Of a DNA stretch of 57,096 bases, positions 49,383 to 57,096 are shown piece by piece. The stretch comes from an uncultured Lachnospiraceae bacterium (GTDB lineage Bacteria > Bacillota > Clostridia > Lachnospirales > Lachnospiraceae): contig CAJOFN010000007.1 of the NCBI GenBank assembly GCA_905233905.1, positions 1 through 57,096 on the forward strand. The letters run 5' to 3'. The notes beneath the pieces are model-generated. The model did no database searches. It was not told the origin of the DNA and worked only from the letters and a program-made list of their open reading frames with translations. How positions within the stretch are numbered: the first letter of the stretch is position 1; each line of letters opens with the position of its first letter. A program made the position numbers and the translations under genes.

Positions 49383-50768
49383 ATGCTACAGAAGGCAAGA
49401 GAAAAGATATTAGCCTTGGTGGACGATCACAGCTTTGTTGAGATGGGTGCAGACGCGATGGCGGTGGAGACGGATTACAATCCTGTTCCCCAGCAGGCTG
49501 CTTCTGACGGAGTGATCACCGGTCACGGACTTGTGGACGGAAGCCTGATATTCATTTATGCCCAGGACAGTGATGTACTGGGAGGCTCCATTGGTCAGAT
49601 GCACATCAGAAAGCTTAAGCATCTTTATGAGATGGCGATAAGGCTCGGGGCGCCTGTGGTCGGACTTATCAACAGCTCCGGCTTGCGTATTCAGGAGTCC
49701 TTTGACGTTATGGAGGGAATGGCTGAGCTTTATCAGGTGGCTGTTAAGGCATCAGGAAGGATTCCTCAGATCATGGGGATCTTTGGGCAGTGCGGAGGCG
49801 CTCTTTCCGTATTTGCTTCACTGCAGGACTTTGTTTACATGACAGAGGACTCAAAGCTGTTTCTGCAGGCTCCGGACGCCCTTACAAATGGCAACGGGAT
49901 CGATACTGCTTCTGCTGAGTTCCAGTACAATATAGCCGGAAATGTTGACGGCATTGGAAGCGAGGTGGAAGTGATATGGGCTATGAGAACCCTGCTTTCC
50001 ACTATCCCCGGATCAAACCGCGAGGGTGGTTTTGTAACGGGCTGTACCGATGAATTAAACCGGGGAGTTGTCGGATTAGAGGACAAGAGACATAATATCG
50101 CTGAATTCTGCAAGGAGATTTCTGACGAGCATCTGTTCGTGCCTGTAAGAGAAGGCATACATAAGAGCATGACCTGCGGCTTTATCCGTCTTGGGGGCGT
50201 AACCGTAGGCGTTATAGGCAATCAGAGTGAGGAAGAGGGCACAGGTCCTTACATTTCATCCGGCGGAGCAAGGAAGGCAGCAAGCTTTGTCAAATACTGC
50301 GATGCCTTTGATATTCCGGTGCTCAGTCTTGTAAATGTTGCCGGTTATAAGCCGGATGTGGAATCAGAAAGCAGGCTTACAAGGGCAATAGCCGCTCTTA
50401 CCTTTTCATTCGCCCAGGCTACTGTTCCAAAGCTTACATTATATATCGGCCAGGCAAAGGGAAGCGCATATCTTGCCATGAATCCCCGTCAGCTTGGGGC
50501 AGACCTGGTATATGCATATCCTGACGCCCAGATAGAGCTTATTGATCCTATGCTTGCAGCACAGATACTTACGGCGGATCTGCCGGGAGATACGGCAATG
50601 ATAGCAAAGGATTTTGCCGAGAAGCGCTTGGGTGTTATGAATGCCGCAAAGCATGGTTATGTGAACCGCATCCTTAATTTTGTGGATACTAGGAAATATC
50701 TGATAGATGCTTTCGGGATACTCTACACCAAGCAGGTTGACACACAAAGGAAGCATGGCTGCAAATAA
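49383..50768 (+). CDS. acyl-CoA carboxyltransferase (12S/MmdA-like subunit)
   Basis: VIFIYAQDSDVLGGSIGQMH-type region, FGQCGGALSVFASLQDFVYM, TAMIAKDFAEKRLGVMNAAKHGYVN. Confidence 0.85.
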   Translation: MLQKAREKILALVDDHSFVEMGADAMAVETDYNPVPQQAASDGVITGHGLVDGSLIFIYAQDSDVLGGSIGQMHIRKLKHLYEMAIRLGAPVVGLINSSGLRIQESFDVMEGMAELYQVAVKASGRIPQIMGIFGQCGGALSVFASLQDFVYMTEDSKLFLQAPDALTNGNGIDTASAEFQYNIAGNVDGIGSEVEVIWAMRTLLSTIPGSNREGGFVTGCTDELNRGVVGLEDKRHNIAEFCKEISDEHLFVPVREGIHKSMTCGFIRLGGVTVGVIGNQSEEEGTGPYISSGGARKAASFVKYCDAFDIPVLSLVNVAGYKPDVESESRLTRAIAALTFSFAQATVPKLTLYIGQAKGSAYLAMNPRQLGADLVYAYPDAQIELIDPMLAAQILTADLPGDTAMIAKDFAEKRLGVMNAAKHGYVNRILNFVDTRKYLIDAFGILYTKQVDTQRKHGCK

Positions 50769-50786
50769 GGATAAGGCGGTGAGTTG

Positions 50787-51083
50787 ATGATAGGGCAGGC
50801 ATTACAGAATACGGTCATGGGTATCAGTATTGTTTTTTCAATGCTGGCGCTGATCTCGATACTGATCTACTGTTTTCGGATCATACCTTATCTGACCGAA
50901 AAGTTAAAAAAGAATACAGAGCCCGAGCCTGTTTCGGAGCCATTTATAGATATCCGTCTTTTGGTGCCGGAGCCTACAGAGGATGAAAGAGAGCTTGTGG
51001 CTGTTATCGCCGCTGCGATCGCGGCAAGTGAAGAGATTTCAACGGATGATTTTGTAGTAAGATCTATCAGGAGGAGATACTAA
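50787..51083 (+). CDS. OadG family decarboxylase gamma subunit
   Basis: Single TM at N-terminus (MGISIVFSMLALISILIYCFRIIPYL), Ala-rich C-terminus, position in cluster. Confidence 0.8.
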   Translation: MIGQALQNTVMGISIVFSMLALISILIYCFRIIPYLTEKLKKNTEPEPVSEPFIDIRLLVPEPTEDERELVAVIAAAIAASEEISTDDFVVRSIRRRY

Positions 51084-51439
51084 TGAAGGAGTATATCATT
51101 ACCGTAAACGGCAAGAACTATGATGTAATGGTGGAGGAGCGCGGAGGCGGCTCCATCGTGTCAACAAATACCACACCTTCACCGGCTGCTGCTGCGGCAC
51201 CGGTTGCCGCAAGCTCAGACGCGGGCGCTACACGCATAGAAGCCGGCGCTGCAGGCAAGGTATTCCGCGTTGAGTCACCGGTCGGCACCCAGGTCAAGAA
51301 GGGCCAGCCCATCGTAGTGCTTGAGGTAATGAAGATGGAGACACCTGTTGTGGCTCCCAAGGACGGCGTTGTAGCTACTATTGAAGTATCTGAAGGCCAG
51401 TCAGTTGATGCCGGGACACTTCTTGCGACCATGAACTAA
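51083..51439 (+). CDS. biotin carboxyl carrier protein (1.3S/MmdC-like)
   Basis: VLEVMKMETPVVAPKDGVV biotinylation motif, Ala/Pro-rich linker. Confidence 0.93.
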   Translation: MKEYIITVNGKNYDVMVEERGGGSIVSTNTTPSPAAAAAPVAASSDAGATRIEAGAAGKVFRVESPVGTQVKKGQPIVVLEVMKMETPVVAPKDGVVATIEVSEGQSVDAGTLLATMN

Positions 51440-51452
51440 TTGGGATAAAAAT

Positions 51453-52601
51453 ATGGAATATATTTCAGAAACACTACATAATCTCTTACACCAGACAGCA
51501 TTTTTCAATCTGACTGTTGGTAATTTTTTTATGATAGCGGTGGCGTGCTTCTTTCTGTATCTTGCCATCAGATGGGATTTTGAGCCCCTGCTTCTGGTAC
51601 CGATAGCCTTTGGAATGCTGCTGGTAAATATCTATCCGGATATCATGATGTCTCCGGAGGAGAGCAGCAACGGCGTTGGCGGTATGCTCTATTATTTCTA
51701 TACCTTGGATGAGTGGTCCATATTGCCGTCGCTTATCTTCCTGGGTGTAGGAGCAATGACGGATTTCGGTCCTCTGATCGCTAATCCGGTAAGCTTCCTG
51801 TTGGGAGCGGCTGCACAGTTTGGTATATTCTCGGCATATCTTATAGCCATGGCGATAGGCTTTAATGACAAGGCAGCGGCAGCTATCTCAATTATCGGCG
51901 GAGCTGACGGTCCTACGTCAATCTTCCTTGCCGGAAAGTTAGGTCAGGGAAGCCTGATGGGTCCCATAGCAGTGGCGGCTTATTCCTACATGTCACTGGT
52001 ACCCATTATCCAGCCGCCCATCATGAAGCTTTTTACCACCAAAAAAGAGCGTTCTATCAAGATGGATAACCTGCGTCCGGTGTCAAAGCTGGAGAGGATA
52101 TTATTCCCCATAGTCGTTACCATGGTGGTATGTCTTATCCTTCCCACAACAGCACCTCTGGTAGGTATGCTGATGCTGGGGAATCTCTTCCGTGAATCAG
52201 GCGTGGTAAGGCAGCTTTCGGAGACTGCAAGCAACGCGCTTATGTATATCGTAGTTATTTTGCTGGGAACCTCTGTCGGAGCGTCTACCAGTGCTGAAGC
52301 CTTCCTTAATGTGGATACCTTAAAGATCGTAGGGCTCGGACTTGCGGCGTTTGCCTTTGGTACTACTGCCGGAGTATGGTTCGGCAAGCTTTTGTGTTTC
52401 CTTACAAAAGGCAAGATCAATCCTCTTATCGGAGCAGCGGGAGTGTCCGCTGTGCCCATGTCGGCGAGAGTTGCCCAGAAGGTTGGAGCGGAAGAGGACC
52501 CGACGAATTTCCTTTTGATGCATGCCATGGGGCCTAACGTTGCCGGGGTTATCGGTACAGCGGTAGCAGCCGGTGTGTTTATGGCGATATTTGGCGTGTA
52601 G
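51453..52601 (+). CDS. Na+-translocating decarboxylase beta subunit
   Basis: Polytopic; FLGVGAMTDFGPLIANP, IIGGADGPTSIFLAGKL. Confidence 0.95.
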   Translation: MEYISETLHNLLHQTAFFNLTVGNFFMIAVACFFLYLAIRWDFEPLLLVPIAFGMLLVNIYPDIMMSPEESSNGVGGMLYYFYTLDEWSILPSLIFLGVGAMTDFGPLIANPVSFLLGAAAQFGIFSAYLIAMAIGFNDKAAAAISIIGGADGPTSIFLAGKLGQGSLMGPIAVAAYSYMSLVPIIQPPIMKLFTTKKERSIKMDNLRPVSKLERILFPIVVTMVVCLILPTTAPLVGMLMLGNLFRESGVVRQLSETASNALMYIVVILLGTSVGASTSAEAFLNVDTLKIVGLGLAAFAFGTTAGVWFGKLLCFLTKGKINPLIGAAGVSAVPMSARVAQKVGAEEDPTNFLLMHAMGPNVAGVIGTAVAAGVFMAIFGV

Positions 52602-52611
52602 AGCACTTAAT

Positions 52612-52696
52612 GAAATCGAGCCTTTAGGCGAAGATTGAATTTAGTGCGAACCGATTCCGGGAGATTAGCGAAATCGAGCCTTTAGGCGAAGATTGA
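52612..52696. repeat. two copies of a 27-bp identical repeat, 58-bp period, with internal dyad
   Basis: GAAATCGAGCCTTTAGGCGAAGATTGA at 52612-52638 and 52670-52696; contains GCCT-TT-AGGC. Confidence 0.85.
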
Positions 52697-52755
52697 GGTT
52701 AGCGAGCGGAATGTCCCCTAATATTATTATAGTAGTATAGTAGGAGAAACAGCTA

Positions 52756-54156
52756 ATGGGTGTAAAAATTACAGAAACAGTTCTTCGTGACGCGCATCAG
52801 TCGCTCATAGCCACCCGTATGACTACGGAGCAGATGCTTGGCATAGTTGATAAAATGGACAAGGTTGGCTACCATGCGGTTGAGTGCTGGGGCGGAGCAA
52901 CCTTTGACGCCTGCCTTCGCTTCCTGAAGGAAGATCCCTGGGAGAGGCTTCGGAAGCTTCGTGACGGCTTTAAGAACACCAGGCTTCAGATGCTTTTCAG
53001 GGGTCAGAATATCCTGGGCTATAAGCCTTACCCGGATGATGTGGTGGAATATTTTGTTGAGAAATCCATTTCAAACGGTATTGATATAATAAGGATATTT
53101 GACTGTCTTAATGATGTTCGGAATTTAGAGACCGCTGTAAAGGCATGTAACCGCGAGAAGGGTCATGCACAGGTAGCTCTTTCCTATACCCTTGGAGATG
53201 CCTACACCTTGGATTATTGGACTTCCATGGCAAAGAAGATCGAGGAGATGGGAGCTGATTCAATCTGCATCAAGGATATGGCGGGACTGCTGATACCGAA
53301 GGAAGCGTCCGTATTGGTAGCAGCCCTTAAGGATGCAACTTCACTTCCCATAGAGCTTCATACCCATTACACCTCCGGCGTTGCTTCCATGACCTATCTT
53401 AAGGCTGTTGAAGCCGGATGCGATATAATTGATACCGCAATGTCGCCCTTTGCCCTGGGAACAAGCCAGCCAGCCACAGAGGTAATGGTAGAAGCCTTCA
53501 GGGGTACGGAGTACGACACCGGGCTTGACCAGCAGCTTTTGGCGGAGATCTCGGATTATTTCGCTCCCTTAAGGCAGGAAGCACTGGATTCAGGACTGCT
53601 CGATCCGAAGGTGCTTGGAGTAAATATCAAGACCCTGCTTTATCAGGTGCCTGGAGGCATGTTATCAAACCTCTTATCACAGCTTAAGGAACAGGGCAAG
53701 GAGGATAAGCTTACAGAGGTTCTGGAAGAAGTACCCAGGGTCAGGAAGGATCTTGGCGAGCCACCGCTGGTTACTCCTTCTTCACAGATCGTCGGTACAC
53801 AGGCTGTGTTTAATGTACTTATGGGAGAGAGGTACAAGGTTGCGACCCAGGAGACGAAGGATATTCTTCTTGGTAAATACGGGCAGACAGTTAAGCCTTT
53901 CGATCCAGAGATCGTTGATAAGGTACTGGGCGAGGATAAGAAGGACGCGATCACCTGCAGGCCGGCAGACCTTTTAGATCCCGGTTTAAAGCGTTTTGAG
54001 TCCGAGATGCGCGAGTGGAAGCAGCAGGATGAGGATGTACTCTCATATGCGCTGTTCCCGCAGGTTGCAAAGGAGTTCTTTAATTACCGCCAGACCCAGC
54101 AGACAGGTGTGGATATGAATATGGCTGATGCGGATAATGTGGCTTATCCTTTGTGA
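52756..54156 (+). CDS. oadA: oxaloacetate decarboxylase alpha / 5S-like carboxyltransferase (no fused biotin domain)
   Basis: ITETVLRDAHQSLIATRMTTEQML, DSICIKDMAGLLIP, ELHTHYTSGVASMTYLKAVEAGCDIIDTA. Confidence 0.93.
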   Translation: MGVKITETVLRDAHQSLIATRMTTEQMLGIVDKMDKVGYHAVECWGGATFDACLRFLKEDPWERLRKLRDGFKNTRLQMLFRGQNILGYKPYPDDVVEYFVEKSISNGIDIIRIFDCLNDVRNLETAVKACNREKGHAQVALSYTLGDAYTLDYWTSMAKKIEEMGADSICIKDMAGLLIPKEASVLVAALKDATSLPIELHTHYTSGVASMTYLKAVEAGCDIIDTAMSPFALGTSQPATEVMVEAFRGTEYDTGLDQQLLAEISDYFAPLRQEALDSGLLDPKVLGVNIKTLLYQVPGGMLSNLLSQLKEQGKEDKLTEVLEEVPRVRKDLGEPPLVTPSSQIVGTQAVFNVLMGERYKVATQETKDILLGKYGQTVKPFDPEIVDKVLGEDKKDAITCRPADLLDPGLKRFESEMREWKQQDEDVLSYALFPQVAKEFFNYRQTQQTGVDMNMADADNVAYPL

Positions 54157-54157
54157 T
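54115..54157 (+). repeat. oadA 3'-end direct repeat, copy 1
   Basis: 40/43 identical to 54730-54772; 31 nt GATGCGGATAATGTGGCTTATCCTTTGTGAT identical. Confidence 0.95.
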
Positions 54158-54170
54158 TGATACGAAATAT

Positions 54171-54479
54171 ATGGATATTAATGTAATTAGACATTTGAAG
54201 AGCGAATCGGCTGTTCGATGGACAATGCATGGATCTGAAAAGATTCTCGAACGCGGTATAGCGAGAGAAGATGTATTACACGTTATTGATCATGGCGAGA
54301 TTATAGAGGAGTATCCTGACGATTATCCTTATCCGAGTTGTTTGATTTATGGCACCGGTAAAGATGATCAGGTTATCCATGTTGTTGCAGGAGTATCTGA
54401 AGATACGGTTCATATTATCACTGCTTACTATCCAACAATGGCAAAGTTCGAAGAGGACTTGAAGACAAGGAGACAATAG
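54171..54479 (+). CDS. DUF4258 domain protein (toxin-like)
   Basis: AVRWTMHGSEKILERGIAREDVLHVIDHGEIIEEYPDDYPYPSCLIYG; alternative GTG start 54153. Confidence 0.85.
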   Translation: MDINVIRHLKSESAVRWTMHGSEKILERGIAREDVLHVIDHGEIIEEYPDDYPYPSCLIYGTGKDDQVIHVVAGVSEDTVHIITAYYPTMAKFEEDLKTRRQ

Positions 54480-54733
54480 TGGATAAATGTTTTTTTTGTA
54501 AGCATGGCGAAATGATAGATTCATATAGCACATATGTTGTAGACCTGAAAAAATGTGTAGTGATCGTCAGAAATGTGCCTTGTAAGGAATGTAATATTTG
54601 CGGTGAAAAAGAAATAGATGATGAGGTTTTTGAGAAGTTAGAGCAGATTGTCGGTGATGCAAGAGAATCAGCCAGCGAGTTGTATGTTATTGATTATAGT
54701 AAAAAGAACAGCGGGGATCAGACGGCTGCATAA
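54479..54733 (+). CDS. YgiT-type (MqsA N-terminal-like) zinc-finger protein, antitoxin-like
   Basis: CFFCKHGEM...VRNVPCKECNICGEKEIDDEVFEKLEQIV; GTG start overlapping preceding stop. Confidence 0.85.
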   Translation: MDKCFFCKHGEMIDSYSTYVVDLKKCVVIVRNVPCKECNICGEKEIDDEVFEKLEQIVGDARESASELYVIDYSKKNSGDQTAA

Positions 54734-54772
54734 ATATTGCCGATGCGGATAATGTGGCTTATCCTTTGTGAT
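54730..54772 (+). repeat. oadA 3'-end direct repeat, copy 2
   Basis: Reads INIADADNVAYPL* in the oadA frame, vs MNMADADNVAYPL* in copy 1. Confidence 0.95.
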
Positions 54773-54774
54773 CA

Positions 54775-55905
54775 ATGAAGACTTATATAATAGATATATA
54801 TCATAAATTTTCATGTTTGGGGGGAGCTTGCCCCCATTCATGCTGTAAGGGGTGGCAGATTCCGGTGGATGATGCCACCTTTGAAAGATACAGGAAAATG
54901 CCCGGGGCCTACGGACGTTATCTGAGATTCCATTTGTGGAAATCACAGGGAATGAATGTTATCCAGAAGCAGCTTGGCAGATGCCCTCACTTAAACTGTG
55001 ACAGAATGTGCCAGTTCCAGGTCAACGGTGAACCGGAGCTGATGCCTCTCATTTGCAGGGTGTATCCCAGGGATGCGGTTGATTCTGATATGGGCTGTGA
55101 GGTAACCATGGAGCTGTCCTGTATATCCATGGCAAAGACCTTTTTAGAGAATACCGGCAGACTGTCCTTTGTACCGACAGAGCTTAGAGTGGAGTCAACC
55201 TGGGAGATGGATAATTCCGATCCCGGGTTTTATTATTACCTGAAGGAAGACAGGGAAAAGATTTTGGATCATCTCTGGGGAGGCCGCAGGGATCTTGCGG
55301 AGGTGTGGCAGACGCTTTACGCATATGTTTATAAGGAGCATGATCTGATTGTAAGGGACAGGCTGGATGAGGCAAAGGAGGTGAGCATATCCGAGGATGA
55401 GGACGATATGGGGATGTATCACCTTGACAGGAAGCCAACCTATGCATTTTTCGGAATACAGACCATCGACCGGATGATACTCAACCAGATAAATTACGGT
55501 AATTTAAAGCTTCGGGAGAGAGAGTTCTATAAGCTTATCATGGGCTACAAGAAGCTGTTTTCAGATAAGTATGTGAAGGAGGCGGACAGATATTTCGATG
55601 ATATGGTAAGGAAGATGATGGACGCAGGCTACAGGGATAAGTATGTGTCTTATTTTTCCTATAATATCCAGCAGCTCTATATCAAGGCTTATGAGACCTA
55701 TCATATCCTGAGGCAGTATCTGTTTGCCGTGCTGTATGTTCAGCTTCTGATGATGTTTGATCTGGTGGATTTTGTGGCCAGAAAGGAGAGTATGGCACCG
55801 ATAGAGCGTCAGGCCGAAATCCTTATGCTTTGCGAGCAGGGGATAAGGCATAATCCGAGTCTGACAAGGAATCTGCTGGAGATAATCAGGGAGGAGTTTT
55901 TGTAG
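54775..55905 (+). CDS. FliB-like (flagellin lysine-N-methylase family) Cys-rich protein
   Basis: CLGGACPHSCCKGWQIPVDDATFERYRK, CPHLNCDRMCQFQ, LICRVYPR. Confidence 0.87.
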   Translation: MKTYIIDIYHKFSCLGGACPHSCCKGWQIPVDDATFERYRKMPGAYGRYLRFHLWKSQGMNVIQKQLGRCPHLNCDRMCQFQVNGEPELMPLICRVYPRDAVDSDMGCEVTMELSCISMAKTFLENTGRLSFVPTELRVESTWEMDNSDPGFYYYLKEDREKILDHLWGGRRDLAEVWQTLYAYVYKEHDLIVRDRLDEAKEVSISEDEDDMGMYHLDRKPTYAFFGIQTIDRMILNQINYGNLKLREREFYKLIMGYKKLFSDKYVKEADRYFDDMVRKMMDAGYRDKYVSYFSYNIQQLYIKAYETYHILRQYLFAVLYVQLLMMFDLVDFVARKESMAPIERQAEILMLCEQGIRHNPSLTRNLLEIIREEFL

Positions 55906-55923
55906 GGGGAGAGTGGGCTATTA

Positions 55924-55952
55924 TTTACAGTTTAAATATGTTATTATATAAC
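55924..55952 (+). promoter_or_regulatory. possible promoter TTTACA-N17-TATAAC
   Basis: In the intergenic gap before the MIF-like gene. Confidence 0.4.
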
Positions 55953-55993
55953 CGTTTGGGTACTACGAATATGACAGCGAAAAGGAGGCAGAT

Positions 55994-56338
55994 ATGCCGT
56001 TTATTTCAACAAAGACAAATGTAACTATTTCAAAGGAAAAGGAAAAGCAGCTCAAGGAGAAGCTGGGGGAGGCTATAGCCATTATACCCGGAAAGAGCGA
56101 GGCGTGGCTTATGCTGGCTATAGAGGGTGACATTCCCATGTATTTTAAGGGGGATGATTCCCAGCCTACCGCCTTTATAGAGGTAAAGATTTTCGGGAAT
56201 GCTTCTTCGGAGGTTTACGGAAGGATGACCAAAGAGCTTACCTCGATCTATGGTGAGATACTTGGTATATCGCCGGATCATATGTATATCAGGTATTTCG
56301 GCTCCTCGGACTGGGGCTGGAACGGCGGGAATTTTTAG
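55994..56338 (+). CDS. macrophage migration inhibitory factor (MIF)/tautomerase superfamily protein
   Basis: MPFISTKTNVTISKEKEKQLK with N-terminal Pro; C-terminal MYIRYFGSSDWGWNGGNF. Confidence 0.92.
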   Translation: MPFISTKTNVTISKEKEKQLKEKLGEAIAIIPGKSEAWLMLAIEGDIPMYFKGDDSQPTAFIEVKIFGNASSEVYGRMTKELTSIYGEILGISPDHMYIRYFGSSDWGWNGGNF

Positions 56339-56341
56339 GCT

Positions 56342-56959
56342 ATGTCAGAAGGCTTATGCAGGGTCAAGATGTGCGGCTTAAGCCGCAGCGAGGATATTGA
56401 GGCTGTTAATGCGCTTTTGCCGGATTATATTGGCTTTGTGTTCTGGGAAAAGAGCAGGCGTTTTGTATCAGATGAAAAGGCTGCCGGATTAAAGAAACAG
56501 CTTGATGGGAGAATACAGGCTGTTGGAGTATTTTTAGATGATGCTATTGACCACATAGCTGACCTGGCGGAGAACGGTGTCATAGATCTGATCCAGCTTC
56601 ATGGTCACGAAGACGAGGATTATATAAAGCTTCTACGTCAGAGAACAAAGCTTCCGGTCATTCAGGCATTTGTGGTAAAGGATGAGTCTGCTGCAAAGCT
56701 TGCGGAAAACAGTACGGCAGATTACATTCTTTTGGATGCGGGCTATGGCACGGGGCAGACCTTTGACTGGGAGCTGCTTTCTGATATAAAGCGCCCATAT
56801 TTTCTTGCCGGAGGGCTTGATCCGGATAATGTTGCAGGGGCCATAAGCCGTCTTAAGCCCTTTGCCGTGGATGTGAGCAGCGGTATAGAAACCGATGGGC
56901 AAAAGGATCCTGTTAAGATGAAAGCATTTATGGCAAATATGACAAAGGAATCAAAATAA
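56342..56959 (+). CDS. trpF: phosphoribosylanthranilate isomerase
   Basis: RVKMCGLSRSEDIEAVN, DLIQLHGHED, FLAGGLDPDNV, VDVSSGIE. Confidence 0.95.
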   Translation: MSEGLCRVKMCGLSRSEDIEAVNALLPDYIGFVFWEKSRRFVSDEKAAGLKKQLDGRIQAVGVFLDDAIDHIADLAENGVIDLIQLHGHEDEDYIKLLRQRTKLPVIQAFVVKDESAAKLAENSTADYILLDAGYGTGQTFDWELLSDIKRPYFLAGGLDPDNVAGAISRLKPFAVDVSSGIETDGQKDPVKMKAFMANMTKESK

Positions 56960-56960
56960 C

Positions 56961-57096
56961 ATGACTATATTGGATGAGCTTGCAGATCACGCAAGAGAGC
57001 GCGTGAGTGCAAGGAAAAGAAAAACAGATACAGTATCTCTTCGGCGGATGGCAGAGGAAGCACCGGTGCCGGTGTCATTTTATGATGCGCTGAAAG
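56961..57096 (+). CDS. trpC: indole-3-glycerol phosphate synthase, N-terminal part (3' end outside window)
   Basis: MTILDELADHARERVSARKRKTDTVSLRRMAEEAPVPVSFYDALK, following trpF. Confidence 0.8.
   Translation, partial: MTILDELADHARERVSARKRKTDTVSLRRMAEEAPVPVSFYDALK

Noticed and set aside
52612-52696. CRISPR array
   Set aside because: Only two repeats with a single spacer-like gap, no cas genes, repeat contains a strong internal dyad and flanks also match partially.
54115-54772. IS or integrase-mediated insertion with target-site duplication
   Set aside because: No transposase or recombinase encoded between the repeats, no terminal inverted repeats noticed, and repeats are not identical; recombination with a diverged oadA end fits better.
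1-57096. tRNA, rRNA, riboswitch, prophage or defence islands
   Set aside because: Nothing recognisable was found by eye; covariance-model or tRNAscan searches were not possible here, so small RNAs could have been missed.

Overview
57.1 kb contiguous chromosomal segment, most likely from a Lachnospiraceae-type Clostridia (inferred from protein families and gene order, not from a search). About 60 genes are on the + strand and one (a class I SAM methyltransferase, 7876..8754) is on the - strand. Most of the window is housekeeping: carB; icd; ABC-F; nnrD/alr; yebC; glgA; lgt; a dcw cluster (mraZ-rsmH-ftsL-ftsI-mraY-murD-ftsW-ftsQ-ftsZ); ylxM-ffh-rpsP-khpA-rimM-trmD-rplS; lepB-rbgA-lepB-rnhB; der-plsY-gpsA-dut; scpAB; a biotin/Na+ decarboxylase cluster; and trpF-trpC. 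No tRNA, rRNA, CRISPR array, transposase or phage module was recognised. The most interesting points are: (1) a TetM/EF-G-like GTPase fused to a C-terminal NYN (YacP/Rae1-like) nuclease, i.e. a candidate self-delivering ribosome A-site RNase; (2) a DUF4258/YgiT-type toxin-antitoxin-like module flanked by a 43-nt duplication of the oadA 3' end whose three mismatches are all at wobble positions; (3) an alanine racemase gene with its N-terminus in a different frame; (4) a 10-bp-phased MraZ operator; (5) a perfect 21-bp palindrome that looks like a terminator and also carries the -35 box of the ylxM-ffh promoter; (6) one Na+ pump cluster encoding two different carboxyltransferases (12S-like and 5S-like); (7) an orphan FliK/FlhB-C-like pair; (8) an orphan HypB-like GTPase lacking the Cys-His metal motif. 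All assignments come from reading motifs in the translations; no database search was run.
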